Part shown: positions 14,296 to 26,628 of the stretch, in pieces
Position numbering within the stretch: the stretch's first letter is position 1
Layout: every line of letters starts with the position of its first letter
NCBI GenBank assembly: GCA_963070105.1
Contig: OY718807.1
Span: forward strand, 1,255,001 to 1,319,000
Length of the DNA stretch: 64,000 nucleotides
Source of the DNA: Litomosoides sigmodontis
Lineage: Eukaryota > Nematoda > Chromadorea > Rhabditida > Onchocercidae
Direction: 5' to 3'
Position numbers and translations under genes: made by a program
Notes under the pieces: model-generated
Told to the model about the DNA's origin: nothing
Database searches by the model: none
The model's input: the letters and a program-made list of their open reading frames with translations, nothing else

Positions 14296-16374
14296 GGATA
14301 AAAGAACATGTGCAAACAGATGATTTGCATGTGTAGATTGAAAGGAACGTTTTTTTCTGCTGCTAGCGCATTCCACACTCGTGTTTTTTGGCGTTTTTTT
14401 TTTTAAATTCATATTGCGATAGAAGTAAATAATAACGACATTGATGTGAGCACTTTCAATGAGCATTTTTATGTGAGCGGAAAATTATCAATAAGCGCTG
14501 ATAATGGATAATGGCTGTGTGGATATTAAATTATACTTAAGTGAATGACACGTTGTAAGCGCGCATCGGCAAATTTGTATCTTTTATTTACATACATCAG
14601 ATATCATGAGGCGTTAAAAAAAATAGTCTTATCGTAAAAAAAAAAAGTGCAACTGCTTAAAGACTTAGTAACAATGGTTAGAATTTGTTGTTGGAAAACA
14701 AATTGCTGCGACTTACGGTGGCGAAATTCCTAGTAAAAAAGTGATGAGTAGTCAGTTAGTCGATGACTCTAAAACCGGATTTGATCAATAAAACGTTTTT
14801 TAAAGTCGAATCAAAATTAATAAATTTCAACTCATTACTCAACTGCCATCCTCTTCTTCCCCCCGCCAGGTATAGCACAATTCTTGCTCTATTCTACAAG
14901 CTATCCAGCTTATGCTATTTCTCACCTGCCATTATAGAATTTTATTATTTCAAATGAATTGGAAGTTGTAAGAGATGAAAGCTATCAGTTAAGAAATTGA
15001 AATAATTCTGCAAAATAATTGTAACCAAACAAAAGCACCGTCGGTAATCAGCAATCATATCACAAATGTAATCATTATACGTATTCATATCACGAATTTC
15101 AAGCAGTAAAAGTCTAAATCATTTGTTATACAGATCAAAATAAGACAAAAAAGATGCGATTAACAATGTCGGAAATTGTAGTTTATTACAAGAAAAAAGC
15201 TTATCACTTCTTTTAGAAATATAAATAATTGGTCATCTAACTCTCAAATATATGCGTGAAAAGGGGAACAGAGCGAATTTAACAAATTACTGAAATTTGC
15301 TTTCGTTCCATAATTCGCGACGATGAGACAAGCACAGCACAATATACATATATGTTATGTCTATCTGGGATAAAAATTAATTTTATTCCTTTCCATTAAC
15401 TTGTTGAAACATGAGAGACAAAATAATAGTAGGAGAAGCGAAAGAGATAAATACAAACCTACTATGCATAATTTTGTAAACGAACGTAGCCATAGCTACA
15501 TATTCAATTTCAATCGTAGAAAATCCAATCATTCGATTAGAACGAGCGAAAATAAAAAAAAAAAACCAATCTGTTAAGTGAGCTCAAGTAATTCAATTCA
15601 CGCATCCTAAACCGTGATGAATATTATGGAACAGCACAAAAAAAAATGTTTTTGTATAAATCGAACGTGTCAAACTGAAGTTACTTGAAAAAGAAAAAAG
15701 GTTAGAAAAAAAATTAAAAAATTTGTGGTTTAATCAAAACCTGAATATACTGTTATTTAAACTCCTCTCGGGAAATACTCTGGAAGTTCAAGTTTTAAAA
15801 ATATAGCAATTTCAAATGGCAGAGGATTTTTTATGCTGCAAGAGTCCGTCAACATACATCATTTGTAACCATTTTTTTGCATCGTGTTAAAAATTTTTCG
15901 AAGCTACACCGAAATAACTAAACTTTTTAATATTCAAATAATTTCCAATTGTTTCTTTCTCTTCGTTGAATCCACGAAGTTCCGAATTTGTTTCAAAATT
16001 TCAATAAAAAATTGGAGATAATCATTCTCACGAAAAATAGTTAGAAATAAATCAACCGTTTATTTACTTCCATTCTATTCTGAAAATTCAGCAATCATCT
16101 GATCCACAGATCAATCAGTTATAAACAAACCTGGCAACGAGATTGCAATACAAAGTGTAAGGAGGATACCACTAGAGGCTACTATTTTTCATATATATAT
16201 TTCTTTTTTTATTCATTTTTTGCAATAGTTTGCAGACAAAAGCACCACAAAATCATCAATAAAATAAAGATACCAAAAAATCATCAATAATCTCTTATCA
16301 TTATCTCTTTGCACTATCAAAATTCCGTAATGCGGAGCACTCAATTTATGCTCAGTTGAAATAGTTACTTTGTT

Positions 16375-17670
16375 TTACTTCTCCCCGGAATCCATTAGTG
16401 AATCCTCTTTATCAACCACTTTTCTGTCAAAATCTTCAACTTGCGCCAAATCTAACTTGTTGGATTCTTCCAGTGGTATATTTCCAAGTGGCACAACAAA
16501 ATAATCTTCAACAGTTCTGGCAGCATTTACCAAAACTTCAGCTTTTGTTACAGGATTTTCCTCAACATCTTCTCGCAATGGACATGGTATATTTTCAAGC
16601 AAGGTTTCGAGCGGTTTAATACCCTAGAATTGACTTCATTTCGAATATTTTTGGATTATAAAAAAATCAAAATTGTTACCATCAAAAACAAACGCTAACC
16701 AATCCAGATAATTTACTTCTACAATAAAAAAATAGGACTTCACAAAAACTGGTTTCCGAAAAACTATATACTAAAAAAACTACATGCATTACATAAACAT
16801 ACCAAAATTATTTATATATAAACACAGTATACTTATAGTAATGTAATCAAAACTAAAACCCTCAAAGAGTGATCCTAAAGATCCTGCTCAAATGTGCCTC
16901 AAATTTTAAAAAGATTCACCGTTGTATCAATCAATTTTAGCTGATTAGCGAATCGTACTGCCTGTTTCAAATTAAAAACTGCTTGCTCGTCACTGAATCG
17001 CACCAAAGAGAGTCTTTCAAGATGAGTGATGAGGGCTCTGTCAAACACCGGCGGCTCCTCCACTTTGCTTTGGTCGATCTGTGAAATGAAACATCTATAT
17101 ATAATAATAAACCTTTAAAATTACTACTGCCACAAAGATTTTGCCTAAATTTAGAAAGAATTATGTTGATATGATTGCATTACTTATCAAAATTTATTTG
17201 GTATAGATGGAAATCACCTAAAAATTTCAGGTCACAATTCGGTTATAAAAGTTTAGGTCAAAACTTTTATTAGTTCTACAAATCAAATTTTACTGATGAA
17301 TGCAGCTATGCTAAAGTTGGGTTCATTAGTTCGGCTCATTTGACCATGAAACCAAGATGCATTGATTGCACTGAAAAGCTTCCAACTTAACCAAACAGAA
17401 AACACCCTCGGTGTAAACTCGAGACCGAATCATTTAGCTTTCCGTAATATAAAAGATGGCATAAAATATAGAGTGACAAATTTCGTTCCAAAATATAACC
17501 GGAGAGGGAATCGGCTTCCTAGGTACATAAATTCCTTCTTGCTCATCTGGTGAATTTGCCGCAGCTGAATAACATCTTGATGACCGCCTTGACTTGTAAC
17601 GATCAGCAAATCTTAAACTTCTAAGTCTTTGCTGCAATATTAATTGAAAGCTAATTACCGGCAAATTCAT
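16375..17670 (-). CDS. gatC: Glutamyl-tRNA(Gln) amidotransferase subunit C, mitochondrial
   Basis: GatC is the small subunit of the GatCAB complex, which converts Glu-tRNA(Gln) to Gln-tRNA(Gln) in mitochondria. Three exons join in phase 0: 17670-17500, 17078-16920 and 16623-16375 (TAA stop), giving 192 aa. Residues 1-35 are rich in Arg, Ser and hydrophobics without acidic residues except one Asp, as expected of a mitochondrial targeting sequence. The body matches the GatC family: LITHLERLSLVRFSDEQAV, FANQLKLIDT, GIKPLETLLE, PLREDV and the C-terminal YFVVPLGNIPLEE. An AG acceptor 38 bases upstream of the ATG (17708/17709) could take a spliced leader. Kinesin-5 ends about 1 kb upstream on the same strand, so co-transcription is possible but unproven. 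GatC is a fast-evolving family, so the match rests on short motifs and their order. Confidence 0.88.
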
Positions 17671-18670
17671 TCGTCCAATTCTGTCTCAACTATGCGCAAC
17701 ATATGCCCTGCAAGTTTTGAAAAATTGAAATGTTTCAAAAAACCCTTCTACTTTCGTAATTAGTAAGCTGTTAGACTCCTGAAAACTTAAAAAAAAAAGC
17801 TATTTAAACCAATCGCCCCTATAATCCCAGCAAGAACTAGACCGATACTCTGCTTCAAACGCAGATGCACTGCTACTTGTTTATAATGTGAATTAAATAA
17901 CCATCCATGTCGCGTAAGCGTAGAGAACATTTTTTGAATTTATCCGATCGATAACACAAATTCTGAGAATATATCTTTAACCAATGTATTTTGCCGAGAT
18001 ATTTAGAGGCATTTAATTTCTTAGCCAGACCAACTCATCTGTCCAGGACACTTTACTGATAATGAAAGGATATGATCGCACAGTCACACAGATAACAGAC
18101 CATAAAAAGAAAGACAAGTGTCAGCAAGGACAAAGATGGACCACTTTCCGCAAAAAAATGTTCGTCATACTATATCTGCAATGTCCTCGTAAATTTTCAA
18201 AAATTCCAAAAAATGAATCTAAAATTAAACAAATATTCATACTATCATTGCATAAAAATATATGTTGACCACAGAGTGAAGTAAACGACATCACAAATAA
18301 CACAGTAAATGATACGTTTTCAAGTTAACAAAATAAAAAAGTTATCAAAGCACAAGAATTCGTCTTCAGAATACTGAGAATCAGATTGTTGTTTGCAACA
18401 CAAACCAGCTTAAAAATATTAAAAAATATATATACAGTTATGAGACAGATTGTCAAATGTAACATCAACAACAATGAGAGGACCAAAGTATATATTTACG
18501 ATCAGCAGTTACCAAAAATGCAACAAGAGAAACGCACGGTAGAAGGAGCAGTTCCTTTGCTTTCCAAATCAGAAATTTTTGTCCGTCTAGTTTTAGCTAA
18601 ATATCTGCAGAATATATGGGTAATGAATTCCATTAATTTTATCGAGAATTTGCATGAAGCATTGATTAGA
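17671..18670 (-). other. Spacer between kinesin-5 stop and gatC start
   Basis: About 1 kb with no homologous open frame. It should hold the kinesin-5 3' UTR and the gatC 5' region. Weak open frames on both strands at 18062-18700 overlap each other and the kinesin-5 last exon, and show no family resemblance. Confidence 0.6.
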
Positions 18671-21600
18671 TCATGAGTTTCGATTCTGAAAGGCACGTCG
18701 TCTTTTTGTGATGTTTATCACTGAATCATCCTGCTTTCTAACAGCAGCACAACTACATTCATCACCATTCTGAAAAATAGATTTTCAGAACATTTGAATG
18801 AATAAAAAACAATATGGACCAAAAATTTTCCTACTTGCCTTGCTTATCCAACTTTACTCTCTACTTACGATCGAATTCTTTCTAGAGTTAAAAGAACTTA
18901 CTTCAGGTGTTTCATCAATCCCGTCCAAATCGCACTTTAATGTCTGTTTGAGAGCTTTAGGTGATAAAATGGAAAACGGCGTTTCGAGAATCGAGTCGCG
19001 TGGCTACAAATAGTAGTAAATGAGAAAAATATCAAATTCAAGAGAAAAAAATATGACCGGCATAGCATAAATAATCAGCGCTTAGTCGAAAAGAGAAAAT
19101 CAATCGCTCTTCTGCATGAAAATTTATTGCTTACCCGGTACTGACTCAACCTTCGTGGCACTTCCCTTTCTTTAGTTTCGTTAATCAATTCACTTGCATC
19201 CGGAATTTCAACTGGTTCTGGGAGTGTTACCTGCTCCCTACGAACAGGCGCTTCATCTTAAATTATAATTTCTACTTTCCAAGAAATGAACAGTGGCAAA
19301 ATTTCACTGAGGAATTTTTGATGTTACTTGTTACGCGATTGCGACAGCAATTCATATTAGGACAGTAACATAAAATAAAACAATTTTCTAAAATTTAAGG
19401 AACAAACTGAGGTTAAGCTTATACAAAACCTACCAGTGGTGGATGGACGAATAACACTCTTTCCGATAAATTGTTCTACTCGAGAATGCGCTTCGCTCAC
19501 TTCCTGAAGCAACGATGATGATGCCATCTCACTCAGTTCCATCTAAATTTGAAAAAATTACATCATTAATTATGAAAAACGAATTTATAATTGAAAATGC
19601 TTTACACGTGGGATAAAATGCGCATCAAATTAAAAAAAATACAGCACCTGACGAGTGACAATATTTGTGTTTGAGTTGGCTGCTTTTTGTATCTGTGTAG
19701 ATAACATGTCGTTCTGTTCTTGTAAGTCTCTGCACAACATTTCCACTGATCTGTGTGTCTGTAGTTAAAGACCAATTTACATCCAAAAAAAATTTTGAAT
19801 ATATAAGCAAGCAATAAAATTTCAAAAAACATTGGAAGATACAACAAAAATCTGGTACTTTTACTTACGCTATCGACGCGATCTTTCTGCAAGGTGACTT
19901 TTTCAGAAAAATTATGTTCAAATGATTCCCAAGCCATTTTACTTGAACATCTCTCATGGACAGCAGTTTCCACAAATTCGCGCTGCTTTTCAAAAGCAGA
20001 CTGCTGCTCGACTGCCAATGACTTCAATTTTTTGCTCACTTCTTGTGTTTCGTTTCTCATCTTTTCAGTGTATGTTTCTAATACATCCGTGATCTAATAA
20101 AAAAAGTAAGTACTGAGCATGAACAAAATAAAAAACAAAAATTAAAGGAGTGTCAAAACTTCGCCTTCTAGATCGCAAGAAAAATTTTGCTATTTTTACA
20201 ATCTGGAAAGCTAACGGAGAAATGCGACATGCTCGTCTATGTACCCTCAACTTACCGTATGCTTCATTTTTTCTGCCAATGATACGGTAAAATCAGTATA
20301 GTTGGCGGAAACATCGTGATAATTTTTCCGAAGCAGCTCGCAATCTTCTACCTGGAATCATTGTAAACATTCTACAACGCTGGGATAGTGTACTAAAATT
20401 TGCTTCATTTCAACAATAAATCTTAACAAACTATTAAAACTATGCAAACACTACAGGTCTATGTCTGCAACTATACATACTACTGTCAATTCTAGAGCTT
20501 CGAAAAATATGAAAATTGTAGAATATTTTTAGTCTATATTCCTTACGCAAGAAAACTCATAATACTGATCGCAGTATGACTTACATGTTTCATTACAAAA
20601 TCAATAAATTTGCTCTGCTGCTCGTATAATTTTTCATGATGATTCCGAGCACCATCAATGAAGAGACAAACCTCCTTTAAAAAACCAACAGCTGAGTTAT
20701 CTGTGCGATCCTGAATAGTACATGATGTTTAAAACAAAAAGTAAACAAATATACATAGTGACTCTCTTTCTTCACGTCATATTTCGTCCTAAAGATTTCT
20801 CTAAAATATGATAGAAGGCTTTCTCTTTTAGAACCTCTTATGTATTAAACTTCAAACCAAATGTTGAAATCACCTCGCAACCGCTAAAGAAGGCCATTAA
20901 TTGCGAATAAAGCAAATCCATACACTTCCGAAACGCAAGTGAATCTTTCTCTACATTCGATTTCGTTTGTTCTGAAATCACTTTCTCATATTTCAACATC
21001 TTATTATGTAACATTATGTATCCATATTTGAATATAAGCTGCATGATGGTATCACAGATAGAAAATTCATAAAAAATCAGAAATTAACAGTTTCTTCTAA
21101 ATAAATGAGGAATAGGAAAAATAAGCAATTCACATAAGTTGACAATATTGCACAAAGCAGCAATCACTGCGCAAAATTATAATCTGACATGTCGCAATTT
21201 AAACTTATAATAGAATTGATTCATTCCTATGAGCATAAACTAATACTCTTGGAATTATACAGTTTTTCGTTTTCATTTGTTGTATTACGGAAAAACACAG
21301 TCTTAAAAATCTTTGTCAGGATAGTTCATTTTCAATCAAGCTTGGTAACTAAAATTATTTCGTCTTTCATAAATTAGAGCTTGATGCCATCATCGACATT
21401 CAACACGCTTAGTTTGATTTCAAGTGCAACAAATAAAATAAAACGACGAACAAACTTCTCACCACAACAATCGATTATTTCCTTCATTTCCGATTGTAAC
21501 GCATTATTCCAAGCCTCAACGCCTCTCTTCAACTTGTCAGAACTTTGTGTGCTGTCCTTTACACATTCAATGTACACTTTTTCGTTTTCATTTGCTGCAT

Positions 21601-24600
21601 TACGGAAAATATCAATCTTGTCATGCGCTCTATTCAATTCCTGATCCAAGTTTGAGCAATTCTGACGGAGCTGGAAAACAATAGAGCCTTAAGCTTAGAA
21701 TTCGCTTTCAAGAAAAAATTTGAAGTTAGCACAGAAATAAAATTCGCTTCATAGGCTTTGGATTTTTCTCCATGTTTCTTCTAAATAAATGAGGAATAGG
21801 CAAAAATAAGCAATTCATGTAAGTTGATAATATTGTACAAAGCAGCAATCACTACGTAAAATTATAATTTGACTTCATGAACAATACTCGCCTGCCTATT
21901 TTCTGCTTGACTTTCATTCGCTGATTCTTGTAATTTCTTCAGAACGGACCGATGATTCTCCAAATTTGACTTGCAATCCGCTAACTCCTTTAAATTTAAT
22001 TTATTTCCCATTAGAAATGCTGAGCGTCAATAAAGGACTTTAAATGTGAAGCTCTGCTTCTGATCCAGGTTATACATCGACTGAGTTATGAGGAAGAACA
22101 ACCATCAGAAAAATCCGACTACTGCAGTTTTAAGTTGGATAACTAAGCTTTCTATACTGATAGCAAAGGTAATACATGAATATTACTCACAAGGGCTAGC
22201 TGAGCATTATCATTGCAACGTTCTTTATACTTGTTCTCCATATGTCTATAACGTTCGTAAAGACGGCCATAATGCTCACCCAAGATTTCCGCATCTTGCA
22301 TTAGCTACAAAAACTAGTTATAACTAACAGCAGTATTTCAGGAAGCATAAAATAAGATATACACGCTATTCTAGATCTGAAAAGAAGTGCACAACTATTA
22401 TCATAACAGAAAAAAGCCTGTAAGTAATGAGAGATATATTTGACAAAAGAAAAATCCATCCGTTATAAAAACTTACCAACTGAATGCGTTCAAAAACTGA
22501 CTGCAGTTCATCAGTGAGTGCTTCAATTTGCTGGCTCTGCTGCGCCAGTTGTGCATTCATGCTTCTACAAATACTACTTCAAAATTTTCTAAACGATACT
22601 ATTAAACAAAATTTTTGCTAATATAGGTCAAACTATAAAACATATGAGTGAATCTCACTCATAATTTTGACGATCAACAAAGAAGCCTGTCTTGTCACGT
22701 GCTGCTTGTAAATCACGCATCAGGCGGTTCATTTCGTCATTGTAAGCCTGAAAAAGGAGTTAAACTAAGAATTTGTGAAGTTATTGAAAGCTGAAAATTT
22801 GAATGATTTTCAGTGGCATGAATATACCTTAAGCAAAGCACGATGCGTCAATTTCTGATTTATTTCAGGCTGATTTTTAATATTCTTTGCACTTGAAGCG
22901 TATTCCAATGTGTTAATCGATTCCTAAACAGAATAGAAATGAAAATAAAACAAAACTGAACGCCTTGAGAAAATTTTCTCACATAGTTAACTTTTGGAAT
23001 TACAATGAAAGAACATTACTTCTAACCATTTCAGACAGAATTTAAACTACACAACTGTCATAACTTACTTCAACATTAGTAGAAGCAGGCGACAATGTTG
23101 CCACAATAGTAGTAATAGTCTTTCCACCCAATGAATCTTGCAAAATTCTCGTTAGTTTGCTCTCCCTACAACAGTGACTTATTAAAGACAGTCATTGTAC
23201 GGCTCCCAATTCCTCATTAATCTGATATGCAATAAAAGCAGTAGGGGGTAGTACATATAATATCAACTTGTACAATTATCAAACGGTAGGTTCAATAACA
23301 AATATAAAGCTGTAGAGTCATTTCGTCTCGTTTAGACTTATTATTCTTAAAATAATTGAATAAATGAATAAACCGGTAAAAAATTTAATCTATGCGACAA
23401 AGAACCTAGTACATCGCAAACATAAAAGAGATTCGAATGATTACCTGTATGGAACATGGCCAGCTCCTGAAGTTAAAGCCATAATAACTCGACCAAGTGT
23501 TAGCAACGACTGATTAATATTTCCTATGTCAGTGTAGTTCATTAAAATGAGTTCATGCAGTTAAATTTTTAGAGCAGCTTAAATTTCAGAAAAAAAATAT
23601 CCAATTAAGTACATATGAATGAGGCAACCTGCTTCTCGAGCCCTTTTATCGATGGAACCGGAACGACCAATATTTTCCGAACCAGCCAAGTCAATTAAAC
23701 TTAACTTCCCCTGTTTGATAACTTCTTCCCCGCTCACAGTATTTTCTCGAATTACAACTGTTATTGTAAAAACGGTGTGAGAGCGGCTAAAAACCAAAAG
23801 TAAACAAGAAATATTTCCTTTGCAAATTTTAAATATGTTTAATCATGACCTTGAATTTAAATTCATTTGAGTAGCAGCAGTCCGCCGTTTTTCTGCTCCC
23901 CTCTTTAGCAGCTCACAAACTTCGAGACGATCAGAGACTGAAACTTCTTCCAAGCCACTAACGATTACGGAACCCTAAAGTAAGAATACGTAAGTTTCCT
24001 TAATTTCTATAGGAATCAAACAAATTATAACGCTGAAAAGGTACAAAATTTGTTAAGTTACCTTTCGCACAGAATCTTCAAAGAGACGTAATCTTGCATG
24101 ACCCAGCTCAGCACTCCCCAGTAAATCGTACAATTCTTCATTGTATAACTCAACATATGATACACGAACTGAGAACTCCTCTGTATCCTTCAAACTTCAT
24201 CCGTGCTTCTTTGTTTAATTGAATTTATACAAATTTTCCTTGGTAAACAGTGTCTAAAGCCAGAGCATAAAAAAGATACTACAACGGTCTTGCACCTTGA
24301 ACTATGTCAATAAACCGATGACTTATAAATTTTAAGTAAAAAATCTTGAACGAACAATATGAAAAAAATGAAACTGATTAACGTATGAATAAAGAGGACT
24401 GTTAACCATGCATTTTAGTCAAAATATGGTCTATGATATCATAAATTCTCCATTATCGGATAATACCTGGCTTTCCAACTCAGTAAAAATATGTTGCAAA
24501 GCACGTGGCACTATACCAACTGAAGAATCTTCGTTCCATGAATGCTCACAAACTGAACTATTTTGTTCCCCCTCCATTGTAAATGTCTTGCCCGTACTTG

Positions 24601-25440
24601 TTTGTCCATAACTGAAAGTAGCCGTTACTTAAAACACAAAATACAACTGTGAAAAAAAAAACAATACGTGGATTACAAAGGCAAAAATAATGCAGCAACG
24701 CGATATAAACAGAAAACTAAACAGACACTTACGCAAATAAAGTGCAGTTGTAACCAGCAAGAACGTTCTTAACCAGTGGTTCGACCAGATCAAAGTATAT
24801 ATCCAGTTGCTTTGCCTGTGCTCCATACACCTAAATTGAGGGGATTAATAACAATTAAAGAAAAATCAAATACCAATTAAATTTACAAAAGAAATACGAT
24901 ATAGGAATAAGAAAAACAAGTTAAACAGATCTTGTGGAACCCTACCATAATAAGATTAAGCAACATTTGGGTTAGAAATTTCACAGCTCATTCTACAAAA
25001 CAATAAAGCAGAAATCAAGAAGCATGACCAATTAAATGCTTTACAATCAAAATTTGTTCGTATGATAGCAGGACGAGTGGTATCTTGCGGTTCATAAATG
25101 CACAGTAGCGGATTTAAATGAAATTCGAACCTTATCGAATGGTCCAAATTCCTTATTGGTTGACCGATCAATCACGCTAACTGTACGTTTGCGAGGATTT
25201 GCGACTAATGAACAGCGAGCCTTCTCGGCAATCTCGTTATCATTCATTGGTCTGAATTTGTCGTATTTCATAATTGATTTAACTTCGACAAAGTTTACAT
25301 TTCGTTTCTCTGCCTTCATGATCTTCTGTTTTAATTCTATATGATTTTGCATTAGCCTGCTAAAAACAATCCGTTTACCTTATCCGCACAGCAACACGTA
25401 CGTTTTTGCCAGCTTTAGGATTTTTATCTGCATTTGCCAT
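18671..25440 (-). CDS. bmk-1: Kinesin-5 (BimC/Eg5/KIF11-type) mitotic motor
   Basis: Plus-end-directed homotetrameric motor that cross-links and slides antiparallel spindle microtubules. There are 24 exons: 25440-25379, 25251-25131, 24830-24733, 24611-24467, 24187-24062, 23974-23850, 23786-23629, 23523-23445, 23165-23069, 22923-22828, 22747-22659, 22564-22477, 22304-22191, 21987-21892, 21670-21463, 20971-20874, 20710-20585, 20351-20256, 20093-19869, 19758-19648, 19542-19434, 19256-19135, 19003-18902 and 18769-18671. They total exactly 930 codons (929 aa), a usual length for the family. The motor domain covers about 15-365: P-loop GQTSTGKT (96-103), a loop-5 insertion ([15 protein letters not shown]), switch I NLNSSRSH (222-229), switch II DLAGSE (258-263) and the kinesin-5 signature [17 protein letters not shown]. 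The rest is a long coiled-coil-type stalk and a basic tail ending [11 protein letters not shown]. No canonical BimC box was recognised. The intron after 21892 appears to use a GC donor. The symbol follows the C. elegans kinesin-5. Confidence 0.95.
21089..21190. repeat. Diverged copy 1 of an approximately 100-base intronic repeat (pair with 21778-21878)
   Basis: Shares ATAAATGAGGAATAGG, ATAAGCAATTCA and AAAGCAGCAATCACT with 21778-21878, with about one mismatch in ten. It lies in the kinesin-5 intron between exons 21670-21463 and 20971-20874. Confidence 0.85.
21211..21330 (-). pseudogene. Possible decayed copy of a kinesin-5 stalk exon, inside an intron
   Basis: The stretch around 21261-21320 resembles the middle of the neighbouring stalk exon (21670-21463, around 21577-21640). 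Both contain TTTTTCGTTTTCATTTG, then TATTACGG or CATTACGG, then an AT-rich segment with CTTTGTCAG or CTTGTCATG. The intronic version carries frame-breaking differences and is skipped by the phase-consistent gene model. Because one of the paired intronic repeats is adjacent, a local duplication followed by decay is the simplest reading. Confidence 0.5.
21778..21878. repeat. Diverged copy 2 of the approximately 100-base intronic repeat
   Basis: Partner of 21089-21190, in the intron between kinesin-5 exons 21987-21892 and 21670-21463. Confidence 0.85.
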
Positions 25441-26532
25441 TGAAATTGGAATACGGTTTCTAACTACACTCGCCGCTGAAATTACACCAATTAAAAAATA
25501 TACGACTGTACGGGAAATAAAGTTGTATCGTTTCTCGTAAACTATTCTGGAGAAAGGATTACTACATATTCCATTAGAGGTAGCTTTTTCATTTCCTTCT
25601 TCATGATAAGTTTATAAACCATTCTATTACTACATTCTTAGAATATTGACTAGAATATCGCTAATATAACTCGCTGTATAGTGCTAGCTTAATTACAGAC
25701 TTCAATAAGGAATGGGCGAATTCGACGGATTTCCTCATTAAGGAAAGGAAATTCCTTCGACTTTCAAACTTTAAATATTATAGGAATGATCAGTAGATAT
25801 TTTGCCGTGCAGACAAATTTTTCTTTCCTCCAGAATAAGAGTAAAATTCTTGACACTTGCAACTCACCACCACGCCGTGACTGACAATAGGATATATTTC
25901 TATGATTTATCTCATGCACCATTTTACCCCGAGTTACCGACCCACGTTAAGTCACTTTTTAAGAATGTAGTGAAATTTGAAGACGAGTTACTTTTAAGCA
26001 AAAATCTCACTTCATTCATTAAAAAAAATTACAGCTAAACTTTCGATAAAATTATTTCATTTAACCCAAAAACCAAGTGCATAGGAAAGTTTTCTTCAAA
26101 GGATGGGAAGAATCAAAGACGTGCCGATGTTAAGCAAATAGCTTGCACGCCAAACGCTAATGGTCTGAAGGAAGCAATATTTGAAAGAAACGAAATACTA
26201 CGACGAACAATCGATTATCTAAGATAAATTCAATATAAAACAAATCGTACATCTCTATCGATGTCACACATATGTCTATCTGCTTCGATCGACTAGTTAG
26301 CTAATCTCAGATACTAAGCACTTCACTAGTCAGAAATATCCCTTCTAGCTAAAGCCATCATCTCGGTTATGCGCATATGCACCCGTCGAAATTGTATCTG
26401 AATTATCCCGCCAAGGCTTCTATCTCACTGTGAAACTTTGAATCCCCTAGATTAGTGCAGAAAGTTGTGAGGAAAGCAGAGCTAGTGCGGGAGGTGTGGG
26501 TGATTCGGGAACTTCTTCATCTGATAGCGGTA

Positions 26533-26619
26533 TCTCATGCATGTTAATATACCTCATGTCATCCCATGCTTGTTAATATACCTCATGTCATCCCATGCTT
26601 GTTAATATACCTCGTGTCA
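26533..26619. repeat. Three-copy 29-base tandem repeat
   Basis: Units 26533-26561, 26562-26590 and 26591-26619 share the core CATGCTTGTTAATATACCTC with one to three changes. The array lies in the divergent promoter region about 400 bases before the SMSr-like start. The units abut without spacers, unlike a CRISPR array. Confidence 0.9.
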
Positions 26620-26628
26620 GTATATTGA

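Larger units (their letters stand above)
4548..16374. other. About 12 kb without a recognisable gene, upstream of laminin gamma
   Basis: No open frame here resembles a known family. Those present are short, AT-driven, or made of repeats (Arg-Glu from GA runs, His-Thr and Val-Cys from CA runs). The first coding exon of the laminin gene (start codon) must lie somewhere to the right of 4547, so part of this stretch is probably a long 5' intron plus promoter and enhancer DNA. It carries at least six microsatellites, listed separately, and a 30-base tandem duplication near 7.5 kb. Non-coding RNA genes cannot be excluded by eye. Confidence 0.6.

Noticed and set aside
14141..14466. Protein-coding frames of His-Thr or Val-Cys repeats
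   Set aside because: They are translations of a (CA)n microsatellite; no flanking splice sites or homology.
26533..26619. CRISPR-like array
   Set aside because: Units abut with no unique spacers, only three copies, and the DNA is a eukaryotic nuclear genome.
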